A DNA stretch of 64,000 bases from Glycine soja (Eukaryota; Streptophyta; Magnoliopsida; Fabales; Fabaceae): positions 40,692,966 to 40,756,965 of the forward strand of contig NC_041019.1 of NCBI RefSeq assembly GCF_004193775.1, read 5' to 3'. The translations under genes were made by a program, and so were the position numbers. The first letter of the stretch is position 1. Each line of letters starts with the position of its first letter. This document shows positions 33,388-45,225 of this stretch, in pieces. The notes below the pieces were generated by a model that saw only the letters and a list, made by a program, of their open reading frames with translations, was not told the DNA's origin and did no database searches.

Positions 33388-33606
33388 CTCCCATTCTTTG
33401 GTTGGGAATTTCTTTCTTTTCTTTTTTCTTTCTCCCACTCTTTGATTGGGAATTTCCTTTCTTTTCTTTTTTTCTCTTTCTCCCACTCTTTGATTGGGAA
33501 TTTCCTTTCCTTCCTTTTTTGCTTTCTCTTTGATTGGGAATTTCCTTTCCTTCTTTTTTTGCTTTCTCTTTGATTGGAAATTTCCTTTCCTTCTTTTTTT
33601 TGCTTC
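33388..33606 (-). repeat. Five CCCACTCTTTGATTGGGAATTT units in a pyrimidine-rich tract
   Basis: Units of 37-52 bp contain CTCTTTGATTGGGAATTTCC separated by CTTTTCTTTTTT-like stretches. The tract from about 33240 to 34230 is polypyrimidine on the plus strand, so polypurine in the element's sense strand. The charged ORFs called there are not genes. Confidence 0.75.
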
Positions 33607-34485
33607 CAAGGGTAAGGTTTATGGTGAGTCAGGATTTTGGCTCAAGGCTTGTAGAATGGCTAGACATGATACATGTCAGGGTTTGGTTTGGTTCAAGGAT
33701 AAAAAGGGATGCCCCACATTATTTCCATGACACAAATGCAAAAATGATGATTTGGAAATTTTATGCAAAACTGGTCATGCATGCACCTATGTGGACACTC
33801 AAGTGTCAAATTTTTATGGTCATGTGATGCTAGGGCTCAGGATTCATTTCCTCTATTTTAAATCAACCCAATGTTTCCAAAATATGTTCTTTTATCAATT
33901 TGTGCATTCATCCGAGTCCATTTCGGGCGTCCGGGGAAATTTCATAGCATTCACCCTTCAGGTGTACACGTTTTTTTCTCTTCAAAAATCAGTTATGATC
34001 AATGAATTTTTTTCAAAGAAAAGTTGGAAATCATCTCTTTTCAAAAGCATGTCGGTTTTTAGCTAGACAACTTATTTTCTCTTTTTCCTCCTTTTTCCTT
34101 ACTTGCTCTTCCCCTTTTTTTCTTATTTGCTCTCTTTTTCTTTACTTGCTCTCTTCTTTTTCTTTTTGTTCTCTTTTCCATTTCATTCATTCCATTTTTT
34201 TCTTTTCTATTTTTATTTTTATCATGATTTTTTTGTTTATTTTACATATATATTTTTTGGACGATGTTCCTAAACGAAGAACTCTACACGGTTCCAGAAT
34301 TTCAAACACCATCGATAGTAATGATATATAAACACTAACGCAACAATCTAAAAAAAATGTATGCGTTGTACAAATGACAATCGAAACAACAAAAACAAAC
34401 ATTAGTCTCTCAAGTCAAAACAATAACATAGAATAAAAATGATAAAAGAAATATGAAAGAAAACATGAATCTGGGGATCTCCCAG

Positions 34486-35736
34486 TCACGTATCTCCACT
34501 CCCTCCCAAGAAGTCAAGCAAATCGGCCATCTCCTCGTCCTCGTGGGCCTCTTCTCCATCGTCGGGAGCTTCTGGGGGTGCCTCTCCTGCTTGGGCCTCG
34601 GGCCAATCTCCGGGCCATGCAACCTCTGCCCTGAACTGGTCTGGAGTAGGGCATGAAAAAGAAGCGAAGCCCTGGCTCTGCATGCTAAGGCTCATCTGGT
34701 ACAGACAATCATGGGTCTGTACATGTGCTCGGTGGTTGGCCGCCTGCTGGCGAACCAAATGCCGTAAATACTGCTCCATGTCAAATGCCCCAGCCTGGCC
34801 AGCCTGATGAGGTGGTGGTGGCGCGCCTGCGGCCTGTGGAGCATCACCCTGAGCCTGTCTCTGGGTACAGTACTTCTCAATAAAAGCCCGGGTGATGGGC
34901 GGCCGAATCACCTTAGTAGGTGCAACGGGGACTCCGAACGACTGGCAGAGTCCTGTGATCAGTGCGGGAAATCCCAGGGCCCTGTTGGACTTATCTGGGT
35001 CCAAAGGGTGCCTAGTGGGCGCCATACCTGCAAAAATATAGATGGCATCAGCGATCAACTGAGCCACATGGATGCTCATCCGTGTCAGGATGGCGTACAC
35101 CAGCTGACACTTCGACATGGGAAGGTCGGAATTATGATCGGTGGGCAGGATGTTGCTGAGGAGCAACGTCATCCATATCTGGGTCAGGGTGGTCATGTTG
35201 GTGCGCATGATTCGCACTCGCCTCCCTGCAGCAGTCCGGGCAAAATCCTGCCCCGGTATACATAGCAGCTGGGCGATGGCCTCCTCATCGAACCCATCAG
35301 ACCGGTTCCTCCTCTGGCCATACTCACATTCCTGGCCCTCTTCCAACACCAACGGATATCCTAGGAGTTGGCCGATAGCGTCGGCATCAAACGGGATCCA
35401 CTGACCCCTTACCCAGGATCTCATGTCACGCACGCCCTCCTTTGTTGGCCAAGCATTGGCATAAAACTCAAGGACTATTTCTGGATCAAACTTGGCCATG
35501 GGAGTAATCAGTGATGCCCACCGCCGGCGCCCTATTTCCTCCTGGAAATCAGTATACTCGTCGTCCCTTAGCTGGACGCGTCGCTCCCGGAGAAACGACC
35601 ATCCCTTGATGGCCTCGAAGCGCTGCTGGTGTACAGCGCTCCTAAAGCGGTGACTATCATACTCCGGAGCGGAACTAGTTCCTTCGGCTGCCTTGTCCTT
35701 CCTGGACCTTTTTGAGGCAAGCTTCCTCGGGGCCAT
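34486..35736 (-). CDS. Extra ORF of Ogre, 'putative plant transposon protein' domain
   Basis: An intact frame of 416 codons lies between integrase and the 3' LTR, in the same sense as gag-pol. I chose the ATG at 35736 (MAPRKLASKRSRKD) over one five codons upstream because the older copy starts at the same place and an acceptor-like CGCAG stands just before it in both. The N-terminus is basic (KLASKRSRKDK), a possible nuclear signal. A central part has GWSFLRERRVQLRD, WVRGQWIPFDADAIGQLLGY, TTLTQIWMTLLLSNILP and SNRALGFPALITGLCQ. The C-terminus is acidic and proline-rich. The family is recognised as a plant transposon-associated domain of unknown biochemical function. It stayed open while gag-pol decayed. 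Confidence 0.8.
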   Translation of the reverse strand: MAPRKLASKRSRKDKAAEGTSSAPEYDSHRFRSAVHQQRFEAIKGWSFLRERRVQLRDDEYTDFQEEIGRRRWASLITPMAKFDPEIVLEFYANAWPTKEGVRDMRSWVRGQWIPFDADAIGQLLGYPLVLEEGQECEYGQRRNRSDGFDEEAIAQLLCIPGQDFARTAAGRRVRIMRTNMTTLTQIWMTLLLSNILPTDHNSDLPMSKCQLVYAILTRMSIHVAQLIADAIYIFAGMAPTRHPLDPDKSNRALGFPALITGLCQSFGVPVAPTKVIRPPITRAFIEKYCTQRQAQGDAPQAAGAPPPPHQAGQAGAFDMEQYLRHLVRQQAANHRAHVQTHDCLYQMSLSMQSQGFASFSCPTPDQFRAEVAWPGDWPEAQAGEAPPEAPDDGEEAHEDEEMADLLDFLGGSGDT

Positions 35737-37748
35737 TTCCTGCGAAGGCAAACATTTGGAAAGTTAGTTTTACCAGTGGGACACTACTCTTAAAACAAAA
35801 ATGGCATACAACCTCCTCCCATAAATATAAACATCAATGTAAATTTAGAGCAAGCTTATGCGCATATTTCCTTACGAACGTTCACTTGCACAAGACATTC
35901 TATTAACTAAGAAAAATGCACCCATATACAATCAAGGCAGCTTCGTTACCTAGATTATTTACATGTACTTCCAAGGTGTATTTGTTACTTACATTACACA
36001 CATCTCCTTGGCTAAATTTACATACATGCATACTCAAAGCATTTTGGGGTACCAAAAATTGCACATGTGCACATCTTGGTATTTCTAATACCTATACATA
36101 CACAAACTTCATGATGAATCTTGACTATCTACACAATAAGGTGCTACATTTCATGCTCTTTTCAAGTTTTTGCTACCTAAAGCCGCATGCAAATTCAAGT
36201 ATATTTTCCTTTGCTGACTAAAATTGTATTCAAATTAAAAGGTATATATTTTTTTGTAATGTATTTTCTTTACATAACATGCAACATATTTATATATATT
36301 TTTTGTGAGACATTTTGACTACCAAAAATTATATGTACATACATCCAAGTATTTTGCTATCATACCCAAAGTGTAAATTGCCAAAGGTATTTTGCTACCT
36401 ATTCTAAACCTACACATTCATGACGAGCACAATTCCTAAACATCTAGGCGTAGGGAAATTATTGTAGTGTGACCCATAGCTGATTGCTGGCCAAAAAGGG
36501 TAACTTTACCCAATATGCACCTCCTCTTGTGTTCTTTTTGCATAAAATTTTAGTTCCTAGGCCTAGGATATATGTGGGGCAATTACTCTAGCCTTTTTCG
36601 GGAATGAATACATATTCCAAAAATAGAAAATATGTACAAACCAAAATGCCCCATGGGTTGTTTCCTTACAAAAGTCACGCGCTAATGCCATTGAGGCATT
36701 TCACCGAACACTTGATGGGCGCGCGTTTAGGCGTCAATAGCAAGAGAACGGGGACAATGTGGCATGTCCCATTGTTCCAAAATGCATTATAGGCCTAGGG
36801 CCATCCCATACAAACCCCTAATTCAACCTAATCAAGCAAGAAAACAAACCAAAATTGCCCCATATATTTGAGCACACTCCCACAATTTAGAGCACCAAAA
36901 GGAGATCAAAATACACCAATGAAAAGCTAGAAAGCTTAGGGATGGAACACTTACTTGTTGGTGATGAACAAAAGCGCAAAACGGAATCAAAAAATGCGAA
37001 AAAGGATGACCCTAGGGCTGCAAACTCGTCAATCCCGTGGGTATGGCTTTTGAAAGGGGGGAAAAGAAGTTTTTGAATGCAAAAACGTCCCCCCTTTCGT
37101 CATTCTTATAATTTGGTGCAGGGGTGGCTCGCCCAGGCGAGCTAACCTGCACATTTTTTTTTTAAAACAAACAAATAGTAAAAGAAAGCTGCAAAATATA
37201 AAGGATACGGGGCTGCCTTGCAGCGACATTCTCTGCTTGTTTCGCGCAGAGAAGGGGCAACGATTGGTCGGTCGTGACCCCATCCCCACTTGCATCCGTC
37301 CTTAAGTACCTGCAAGTAATAAACAACCAGGTATGGCCAATCTTGACCGCGTCATTACCTTACCTTGATTGGTTTCTGCCGTTCATGTTTTGTCTCTACC
37401 CCAGAAGGTAGCCCAAGATGATCCTGCCCCTGTTTTACCACAACAATATGCATGCGTATGCGTATGCGTATGCATGAATGTTTTCAAACGCAGCAAATTT
37501 AGGGAAAGTTGGTTCAGGTTCAATTCTAATTAAGCGCTTGGGGCATCCCATGAACTGAGCGGAAGGGCTCAGGTGATCACAGATTAACGCAAGGTTTGAA
37601 ACTAACGTGAGGACTAAAGCCTCGAATCCACGTTCATTTCTTTGAAAGATTGTAACGAGAGATACAACAGACAGGAAATCCCTGGGGGAAATCCAGAAAA
37701 CGCATAAAGATAAAGAACACGCAGCGACATCCTTAATTGCCCCAGCTT
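35737..37748 (-). other. Ogre spacer between integrase and the extra ORF
   Basis: No credible coding sequence. It holds the 16-bp palindrome GCTCGCCCAGGCGAGC (37127-37142), a GCGTAT microsatellite-like stretch (about 37448-37473), scattered CAAAATACTT words, and a segment (36680-36800) that is collinear with the older element at 20.76-20.89 kb. A branch-point-like ACTAAC and a CGCAG acceptor-like site (35740-35770, minus strand) precede the extra ORF. Confidence 0.6.
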
Positions 37749-39773
37749 CTAAGCATAATATTGTTTGACGACATCAGAGTTCACGGGTGAAGGTAGCTCT
37801 TCGCCATCCATGTTGGTAAGCACCAGGGCTCCTCCGGAAAAAGCCCTCTTCACAACAAAAGGCCCTTCGTAGTTCGGGGCCCATTTCCCTCGATGGTCCT
37901 TGACAGCATGGGACACTTTCTTTAGCACAAGGTCTCCCTCATGGAACTTGCGTAAGCGTACTTTCTTGTCGAATGCACTCTTCATTCTTTGCTGGTATAA
38001 GCGCCCATGACTCATGGCCGTTAAGCGCTTACCCTCAATGAGGTTGAGCTGGTCATAGCGCGTTTGAGCCCACTCTGATTCCTTTAATCCGGATTCTGCC
38101 AAGATCCTTAATGACGGGACTTCTACCTCAAACGGTAACACAGCCTCCATCCCATATACCAATGAGAACGGCGTTGCCCCAGTTGACGTTCGCACTGAAG
38201 TCCGGTAACCGTGTAACGCGAATGGGAGCATTTCGTGCCAATCCTTGTATGACACGGTCATCTTTTGGATAATCTTTTTGATATTCTTATTGGCCGCTTC
38301 CACGGCTCCATTCATCTTTGGCCGGTAGGGTGTGGAATTGTGATGCTGGATTTTAAACTCCTCGCACATTTCCCCCATCATCTTGTTATTCAGGTTGGTG
38401 CCGTTGTCCGTGATAATCTTCCTTGGCAAACCATATCGGCAGATGATCTCTTTCTTAATGAACCTGATCACCACATTCCTCGTGACATTGGTATATGAAG
38501 CCGCCTCGACCCACTTGGTGAAATAATCTATCGCTATGAGGATGAAGCGATGACCATTCGAGGCCTTGGGCTCGATGGCCCCGATGACATCTATTCCCCA
38601 CATGGAGAAAGGCCAAGGGGCGGACATGACATTCAGAGGATGTGGTGGGGCATTGACATTATCTGAGAATGCTTGACATTTGTGGCATTTCCTCACATGG
38701 ACACAACAATCACTTTCCATGGTAAGCCAGTAATAACCTGCTCTTAGGATCTTCCTTGCCATAGCATGCCCGTTGGCGTGCGTTCCAAACGAGCCCTCAT
38801 GGACTTCCTCAATCATGTGATTTGCCTCCTTGGCATCCACACACCGCAGGAGTGTCATGTCGTGATTCCTTTTATACAGTATGCTTCCGCTCATGAAGAA
38901 ACTGGCTGCCAACCTTCTCAATGTCCTTTTATCGTTGTCGGCAATCTCTGGCGGGTATTCTTTGCTTACGACATATCGCTTGATGTCGAAATACCAAGGC
39001 TTTCCGTCCCGTTCCTCTTCCACTTGGCAACAATGCGCGGGTTTGCCACGACACCAAAATTCAATGTAGGGTAGATCTCCGTGCGGTGTTAGCTGGAACA
39101 TAGACGCCAACGTAGCAAGTGCATCCGCCATTTGATTTTCCTCGCGGGGAACATGATGGAAGGAGATCTCATCGAAGGTCTTAGCCAATTCCTTGATATA
39201 GGCTTTGTAGGGTATCAGCTTGGGATCTCTAGTTTCCCATTCCCCTCTCAGCTGATGGATTACCAATGCCGAGTCGCCGTACACCTTGAGTAGTTTGACA
39301 TTAGAGTCAATTGCTGCCTGGACGGCTAGGGCACATGCTTCATATTCGGCCATGTTGTTGGTGCAGTCGAATCCTAGCCTGGCTGTGAAAGGTACACATT
39401 GATTGTCCGGAGAGACCAACACTGCCCCAACGCCATGACCTAGAATGTTTGACGCTCCGTCAAACCATACAGTCCATTTGTCCCGATCTTCGTCCAATTT
39501 TTCCTCGAACAAGGCCATGATGTCCTCATCCGGAAATTCAGGATGCATGGGCTGGTAGTCGTTAAGAGGATGTTGAGCCAAATAATCTGCTAAAGCGCTT
39601 CCTTTTATCGCCTTTTGGGTGACGTAGACTATATCAAACTCAGATAGCAGGACTTGCCACCGGGCGATTAGTCCCGTGAGAGCTAGCTTTTCAAAGATGT
39701 ACTTAACCGGGTCCATTTTGGATATCAACCAGGTAGTATGGCTCAGCATGTACTGCCTTAGGCGATGGGATGC
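37749..39773 (-). pseudogene. pol: Ogre pol: RNase H and integrase part
   Basis: This frame is continuous with the RT frame upstream but separated from it by one in-frame TAG at 39774-39776. Counting from the first ATG (39749, 666 codons), the archaeal-type RNase H has catalytic residues in WFDGAS (D97), MAEYEA (E135), YGDS (D159) and MADA (D209). The integrase zinc domain has its histidines near 317 and 324 and cysteines at 355 and 358 (CHKC). The DDE core is GID387, TDN (D448) and E484, with 35 residues between the last two, as expected. A chromodomain is not seen, in keeping with the Tat lineage. The part downstream of the stop shows no other break, but it cannot be made as part of pol without readthrough. 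Confidence 0.9.
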
Positions 39774-41196
39774 CTATACTAAAGCACAACACGTTCTTTC
39801 GAGCAAGGAGTAATTCATCTCACAGGTCGTGAACTTCTTACTCAGGTAGTAAACAGCGCGCTCTTTCTTCCCGGATTCGTCATGTTGCCCCAGCATACAT
39901 CCCATTGACTCGTCCAAGATTGTCATGTACAAAATGAGAGGCCTTCCAGGTACTGGTGGCATAAGCACGGGAGGATTCATTAGGCACTTTTTGATCCTTC
40001 CAAAAGCCTCTTGGCAATCCTCATTCCAGCGATCAGTTTGGTTTTTGCGCAAGAGCTTGAACAACGGCTCACAAATGGCTGTGAGCTGCGATATGAATCT
40101 GGCAATATAATTCAAGCGCCCCAGGAAACCTCGGACTTGCCTCTCTGTACGGGGTTCTGGCATCTCAAGGATGGCCTTCACTTTTTCGGGGTCTACCTCT
40201 ATCCCTTTCTGGCTTACAATGAAACCAAGCAATTTCCCTGATTTGACCCCAAAGGTACACTTAGCGGGGTTCAACCTTAATTGATATTTCTTAAGCCTTT
40301 CGAACAACTTCCGCAGGTTGACAAGGTGTTCTTCCTCAGATTTAGATTTAGCAATTATGTCGTCCACGTAGACCTCGATCTCTTGATGCATCATATCATG
40401 GAACAAAGCTACCATGGCCCGTTGATAAGTTGCCCCGGCATTCTTGAGTCCAAAGGACATCACTTTGTAACAGAACATCCCCCACAGGGTGACGAAAGTA
40501 GTCTTTTCCATATCCTCGGGCGCCATCTTTATCTGATTGTAACCAGAGAAACCGTTCATGAAGGAAAATAAAGCAAAATTGGCCGTGTTATCTACGAGGA
40601 TATCGATGTGTGGTAAAGGAAAATTGTCCTTGGGACTGGCCCGATTCAGGTCCCGATAATCCACACACATTCGTACTTTCCCATCTTTCTTAGGAACTGG
40701 TACGATGTTGGCAACCCATTCTGGATACCGAGCGACGGCCAGAAATCCAGCGTCAAATTGCTTCTTCACTTCTTCTTTTATTTTCAAGGAGGTTTCGGGC
40801 TTCATCCTTCTTAGTTTCTGCTTTACCGGGGAACACTCGGGATTTAGAGGTAATCGGTGCTGTACAATGTCAGAACTCAAACCGGGCATATCTTGGTATG
40901 ACCAAGCAAAGATGTCTTGGTAATCTTTTAGCAGGATTATTAATTCTTCACGGATAGGTGCGGTAATACCTATACCTATCTTTACTTCCCTCTTTCCACT
41001 GCCAATTCCTAAGTCTACTAGCTCTGTTTCTTCTTGATGAGGCCCCGTTTCTTGGTCCTCATGGGCGACCATTCTTTCTAGTTCTGGGGGAAGTCCCACA
41101 TCCTCATTTCCTTCATCTTCCGTTTGATTCATTTCTTGCTCGAAGTCGATAGGCGGGTCCCAGGTATTAGTACCTTCGGGGGACTCGTCATCGGAT
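39774..41196 (-). pseudogene. pol: Ogre pol: reverse transcriptase part
   Basis: The RT exon begins at 41196, directly after the intron acceptor, and runs open to a TAG at 39774-39776. Within the 452 codons counted from the ATG at 41132, the RT fingers and palm are recognisable: VPKKDGKVRMCVDYRDLNRA (about 146-165), motif A FSFMNGFSGYNQI (about 190-202), FGLKNAGATYQRAM and YVDD (255-258). In motif A the catalytic aspartate position is Asn (codon 40554-40556), which should abolish polymerase activity. The stop falls in the connection between RT and RNase H. Confidence 0.92.
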
Positions 41197-41375
41197 CTGC
41201 CGTTTCAGAAAAAGAAGTAAACATGCAAATGAATGAGAATGGGTAGAGACCAGGAACAGATGAAGAAAGATCCTCGTATTATAAATTCAAAAACAAAAGA
41301 CACAAAGCCTTAACAAAAGGAAAAACTCTAAAGCCTAGGCCCAACTATAGAGCTTTTAAAACCGTAAAGGTTTAC
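41197..41375 (-). other. Ogre pol intron between protease and RT
   Basis: A GT donor at 41375-41374 (ATAAT|GTAAAC) and an AG acceptor at 41198-41197 (TTTTCTGAAACGGCAG|ATC) bound 179 bp. The protease frame ends in a stop just inside the donor. Splicing leaves two bases of a codon that the first base of the next exon completes, and the phase then matches the RT frame exactly (63 nt, 21 open codons, to the RT ATG). Ogre elements are known for a spliced intron in exactly this place. Confidence 0.85.
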
Positions 41376-43600
41376 ATTATGCTCGTTGCGTAAATGCCGG
41401 GGCGTTCTTCCACTCGCCAATTTCCCAGCCGGAAATCAGGAGGGCATGGTCGTACCAAATCCAAAGTACTCGGAACATCATCTTCGCATATCGCGAACAC
41501 TTGACCTTTGTCTCCCAGACCCGCGCTTATAAAGCTTCTACTTATGTGGCAGGGCGGGCTTCCTTCACTTTCTTGTCTCCAACGCGAGCTTTGGCCACTG
41601 TTCTTCCTTCCCGCGATGCTTCTTTTCATGTCCGCCTGAGTGGGCTTATAGCCTAAACCATACTTCCCACGGTTTCCTTGAGTATTTATCAGGCTAGTTA
41701 TGCCGCCGTTGTCTTTGCCTAAACCCATCCCGGGTTCATAACCGTTCCCCAACATAACTCGGGCCATCATTACCGCTGCATCGGACAGGCAAGGCTGCCC
41801 AAAGAGGGAGTCCATGGAGGAAATGCTGACCACCTCAAAAGACTGGAAAGCAGTTTCTAACGATTCTTCTGCGGCTTCCACATAAGGCATGGAGGATGGG
41901 CAGCTTACCAAGATGTCTTCCTCGCCTGACACGATGACCAAGTGCCCCTCCACTACGAATTTCAGCTTTTGGTGGAGTGTAGAAGGCACAACTCCCACTG
42001 AGTGGATCCATGGGCGCCCCAACAGGCAGCTGTAAGGGGGGTTAATATCCATTATTTGGAAGGTGACTTGACAGGTGTGAGGGCCTATTTGTACTGGGAG
42101 ATCGATCTCTCCCCTAACCTCTCGGCGAGTGCCGTCGAAGGCACGAACCACCATTGAACTTGGTTTTAAGTGGGAAGCATTGAATGGTAACTTCTCCAAA
42201 GTGCTCTTAGGCATCACGTTTAAACTGGAACCATTATCGATGAGCACCTTGGCTACGATATGGTCCATACACTTGACTGATACGTGTAAAGCCTTATTAT
42301 GCCCTCTCCCCTCGGCGGGGATTTCTTCTTCGGTGAAGGCAAGATAGTTGTTGGCAGTGATATTGTTGACCAGCCCTCCGAAACCTTCTACCGAGATATC
42401 TTGGGCCACATGAGCCTCGTTCAGAACTTTTACTAGCAGAGCCCGATGAGGCTCGGAGCTCATAAGTAACTCCAACAGCGAGACCTTGGCCGGGGTTTTG
42501 TTGAGCTGTTCGATAACCTTGAATTCGCTCTGCTGAATTATCCGAAGGAACTTGCTGGCTTCCTCTAGCGACACCTCCTTTTTACCATCCTTTTTCTCCG
42601 GGGGGCCCTTTGCCGGAATATCTTTATTCGAAGCGTGGGGTGCTTCGCCATCTTGTTCCTCCACCACTTTTCCTTTTCCCTTGACGTCCGCGGGTTGGAC
42701 TGGTAGGTCCGGAGGTGCGAACACGCGACCACTACGGGTCACACCACTCAGTCCCGTGATATTTGTTACTTTAGCTGACAGCGAGCTGACGTCGGTAACT
42801 TCTTCTTCCTTCTCCCTCGGAGGTGCATATCTCCACGGGACCGCGTGGCTATTTTGGTACGGGAAAGGAACAGGTTTGGCTACTAAGGGGTGTCCAAGCT
42901 TTTGCGAAGCTGCGCTTTTAGTGAAGTATATCACCAAGGGTTTGGGCTTCGCAACACCGCTCCCCTCCGTAGATTGCATGCATATATGCTGCTCTTCTTT
43001 TCCTTCAATGCCGACTTCCAGTCGACCTTGATCTATCATCCGCTGTAACAATTCCTCTACTCCCAAACACGTCTCCATGTCATGCATCTCGCCGGAGTGT
43101 AGCAGACAGGAATCCTCCTTATACCCACTATGGGGAATCACACCTCCTTTTTGTAGGGCCTCAAAGATAAACCTCCTAGGGGTTGCCACATCCCTTAAAG
43201 GTTTAGACCTGTGCGGCCTATCGGACTCAACTGCATTAACCGCTCCCCCTCCATGATTGGCGAGCGGGTTGGTTCTCACATTGGGCCGATCCTCTTGGAA
43301 AGTCAGCCATCCGGCATCCATTAAATGTTGGACCTTGTATTTAAGGGCCAAGCATTTCTCGACGGAATGCCCCGGGACACCCCCATGGTACTTGCAAGTT
43401 GCGTTAGGGTCATACCACTTCGGGAAAGGGGGTTCGAGGACCCTTCCGGGAGTTACCACGGCCAAATGATTGGCGATGAGGGATGGCAGAAGATCTTCGT
43501 ACGTCATTGGGAGTGGGGTGAATTCCGGAAATGGCCTCGGAGGGAAGTTCCTTGTCGTGTTGGAATTACCGGCCGGTCGAGTCGTGTTCGGAGTTGGAAC
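41376..43600 (-). CDS. Ogre gag C-terminus (zinc knuckles) and aspartic protease
   Basis: This is one open frame; the first ATG is at 43507 (711 codons), but the frame is open back to the TAA at 43603-43601 and continues the gag frame. Two CHHC-type knuckles occur: CKYHGGVPGHSVEKC (residues 38-52) and CLLHSGEMHDMETC (134-147). The protease active site reads VLIDNGSSLNVM (about 421-432), with Asn-Gly instead of the retroviral Thr/Ser-Gly, as often seen in this lineage. A G-patch-like stretch GNGYEPGMGLGKDNGG (587-602) follows the protease. The last codon is split by the pol intron. Confidence 0.85.
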
Positions 43601-44972
43601 TTAGGGAGCTTCCCTCTGGGTGGGTGCCTTAGGCTGCACGGGTGTTGAACTAGAGGCGTTCCTAGTATGAGCCGAGAACTTGGGGTGATGTTGCGCGTAC
43701 TGATGGGTACCATGAGGTGTTTGCTGGGGTTTGACCCACCGCGGGTGTTGAAGAGACGGCATGGGCATCTCCCTCCTTCTTTTTTGCCCCCGTTGCCCGA
43801 TTCTTTTGGCATTCGCATTTGTGGAGGAAACGTAATCAAACTTTCCTCTTTTCAATCCTACCTCGATTCTTTCCCCGGCAAACACTAGATCCGCAAAGCT
43901 GGACGGCATGTAACCTACTAGCTTCTCATAGTAGAACACTGGCAGAGTGTCTACCATCATGGTGATCATCTCTCTCTCAACCATGGGAGGAGCTACTTGT
44001 GCCGCCAAATCCCTCCATCGCTGCGCATATTCTTTAAAGGTTTCACCCTCTTTCTTGAACATATTCTGCAGTTGAGTCCGATCAGGAGCCATATCAGAAT
44101 TGTACTGATACTGCCTTAGGAAGGCGGTAATCAGATCCTTCCAAGTACGGATACGGGAAGCTTCCAAATTAGTGTACCACACTACCGCAGCTCCGGCCAA
44201 GCTATCCTGAAAGAAGTGTATTAACAGCTTTTCATCTTTAGAGTGGGCGCCCATCTTACGGCAGTACATCTTGAGATGGTTTTTGGGACAAGTCGTCCCT
44301 TTATACTTGTCGAAGTCCGGCACTTTGAACTTCGGGGGAATAACAACATCGGGTACTAAGCAAAGATCCGTCATGTCTGCGAACGGATAGTCCCCAAATC
44401 CTTCCACGGCCCTCAATCTTTCCTCAAGGAGATCGAGCTTCCTTCTTTCTTCAGTTGCTGGGGGCGGCCCTTCCGTGGACAAAACTATTGGTGGTGCTGC
44501 GATGTTGGGTTGAGGCAACGTGCCTGGTGCCGGCCCTTCGGGATCGGGGGATAGAACTCGACATCCCTTCGAGCATAATCTTGAGGGTCTTTGTGGACTT
44601 CGTCGGGCTGCTGAGGAGGCTCTCTTTCATGGACGGGAGAAGCAATGTGGCCCGCATCTTCTTGCAAGACGGGTGGTGAATAGTTGGGCGGCAATCCATA
44701 AGGGTAAGCCGCTCGGTTGTATCCCAGGTGAGGGCTGCCATCGTGCCCCAGTGTGTCCCTCCCCGTCCTACTATGTTTGAGGGAGGATGGTGCGTAGTTG
44801 CCAAGAGAGTCGGGTCTGCTTCGGCAGCCGAACTGACAGCGGCGGCGGTGGCCGCGTTCTTCTCTATGAGCTGCTTCATACTTAACATGGCCTCCATCAT
44901 GGAGGCCATTTGTTCTTTCAGAGCCGACATGTCGGCTTTCATCTGTTCCTGCGTCTCCTCTTGATCACCCAT
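43601..44972 (-). pseudogene. gag: Ogre gag, broken by two frameshifts and one stop
   Basis: gag begins at the ATG at 44972 (MGDQEETQEQMKADMSALKE, a coiled-coil N-terminus). The frame changes near 44760 and again near 44535, then runs open from about 44518 to an in-frame TAA at 43603-43601, before the zinc knuckles. The central capsid-like part is well preserved: DKYKGTTCPKNHLKMYCRKM, RTWKDLITAFLRQYQYN, FKEYAQRWRDLAAQV. These match the gag domain of legume Ogre elements. The breaks mean no full-length Gag can be made from this copy. Confidence 0.88.
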
Positions 44973-45225
44973 CGTTCTAGATTTGGATCTGGTTGCGGCG
45001 CGTTTAGTTATGGTGTTTTTCCCTAAAAAACCAAACGTGAGGAGTGGGTAAAGAAAGAAAATGCATGCTAGAGATGAAAGTAGGAGTGATTTGATTTGCA
45101 CAAGCTTTTTGGAGTAGAAACATGGGACCAACTCATTTTATTTCAAAAGAAGTCGTATCTAGTCAAGGTCTGAGAGACCATACAAGTTTCCTAACGATTT
45201 CTAATTATGTGGGCCATTAAGTCTA

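Noticed and set aside
33283..33609. Lysine-rich minus-strand ORF and its phenylalanine-rich plus-strand counterpart
   Set aside because: They come from a polypurine/polypyrimidine tract with a repeated TTTGATTGGGAATT unit, not from a protein gene.
38265..43839. Many 60-160-codon plus-strand ORFs opposite gag-pol
   Set aside because: Shadows of the minus-strand retrotransposon genes; no independent motifs.
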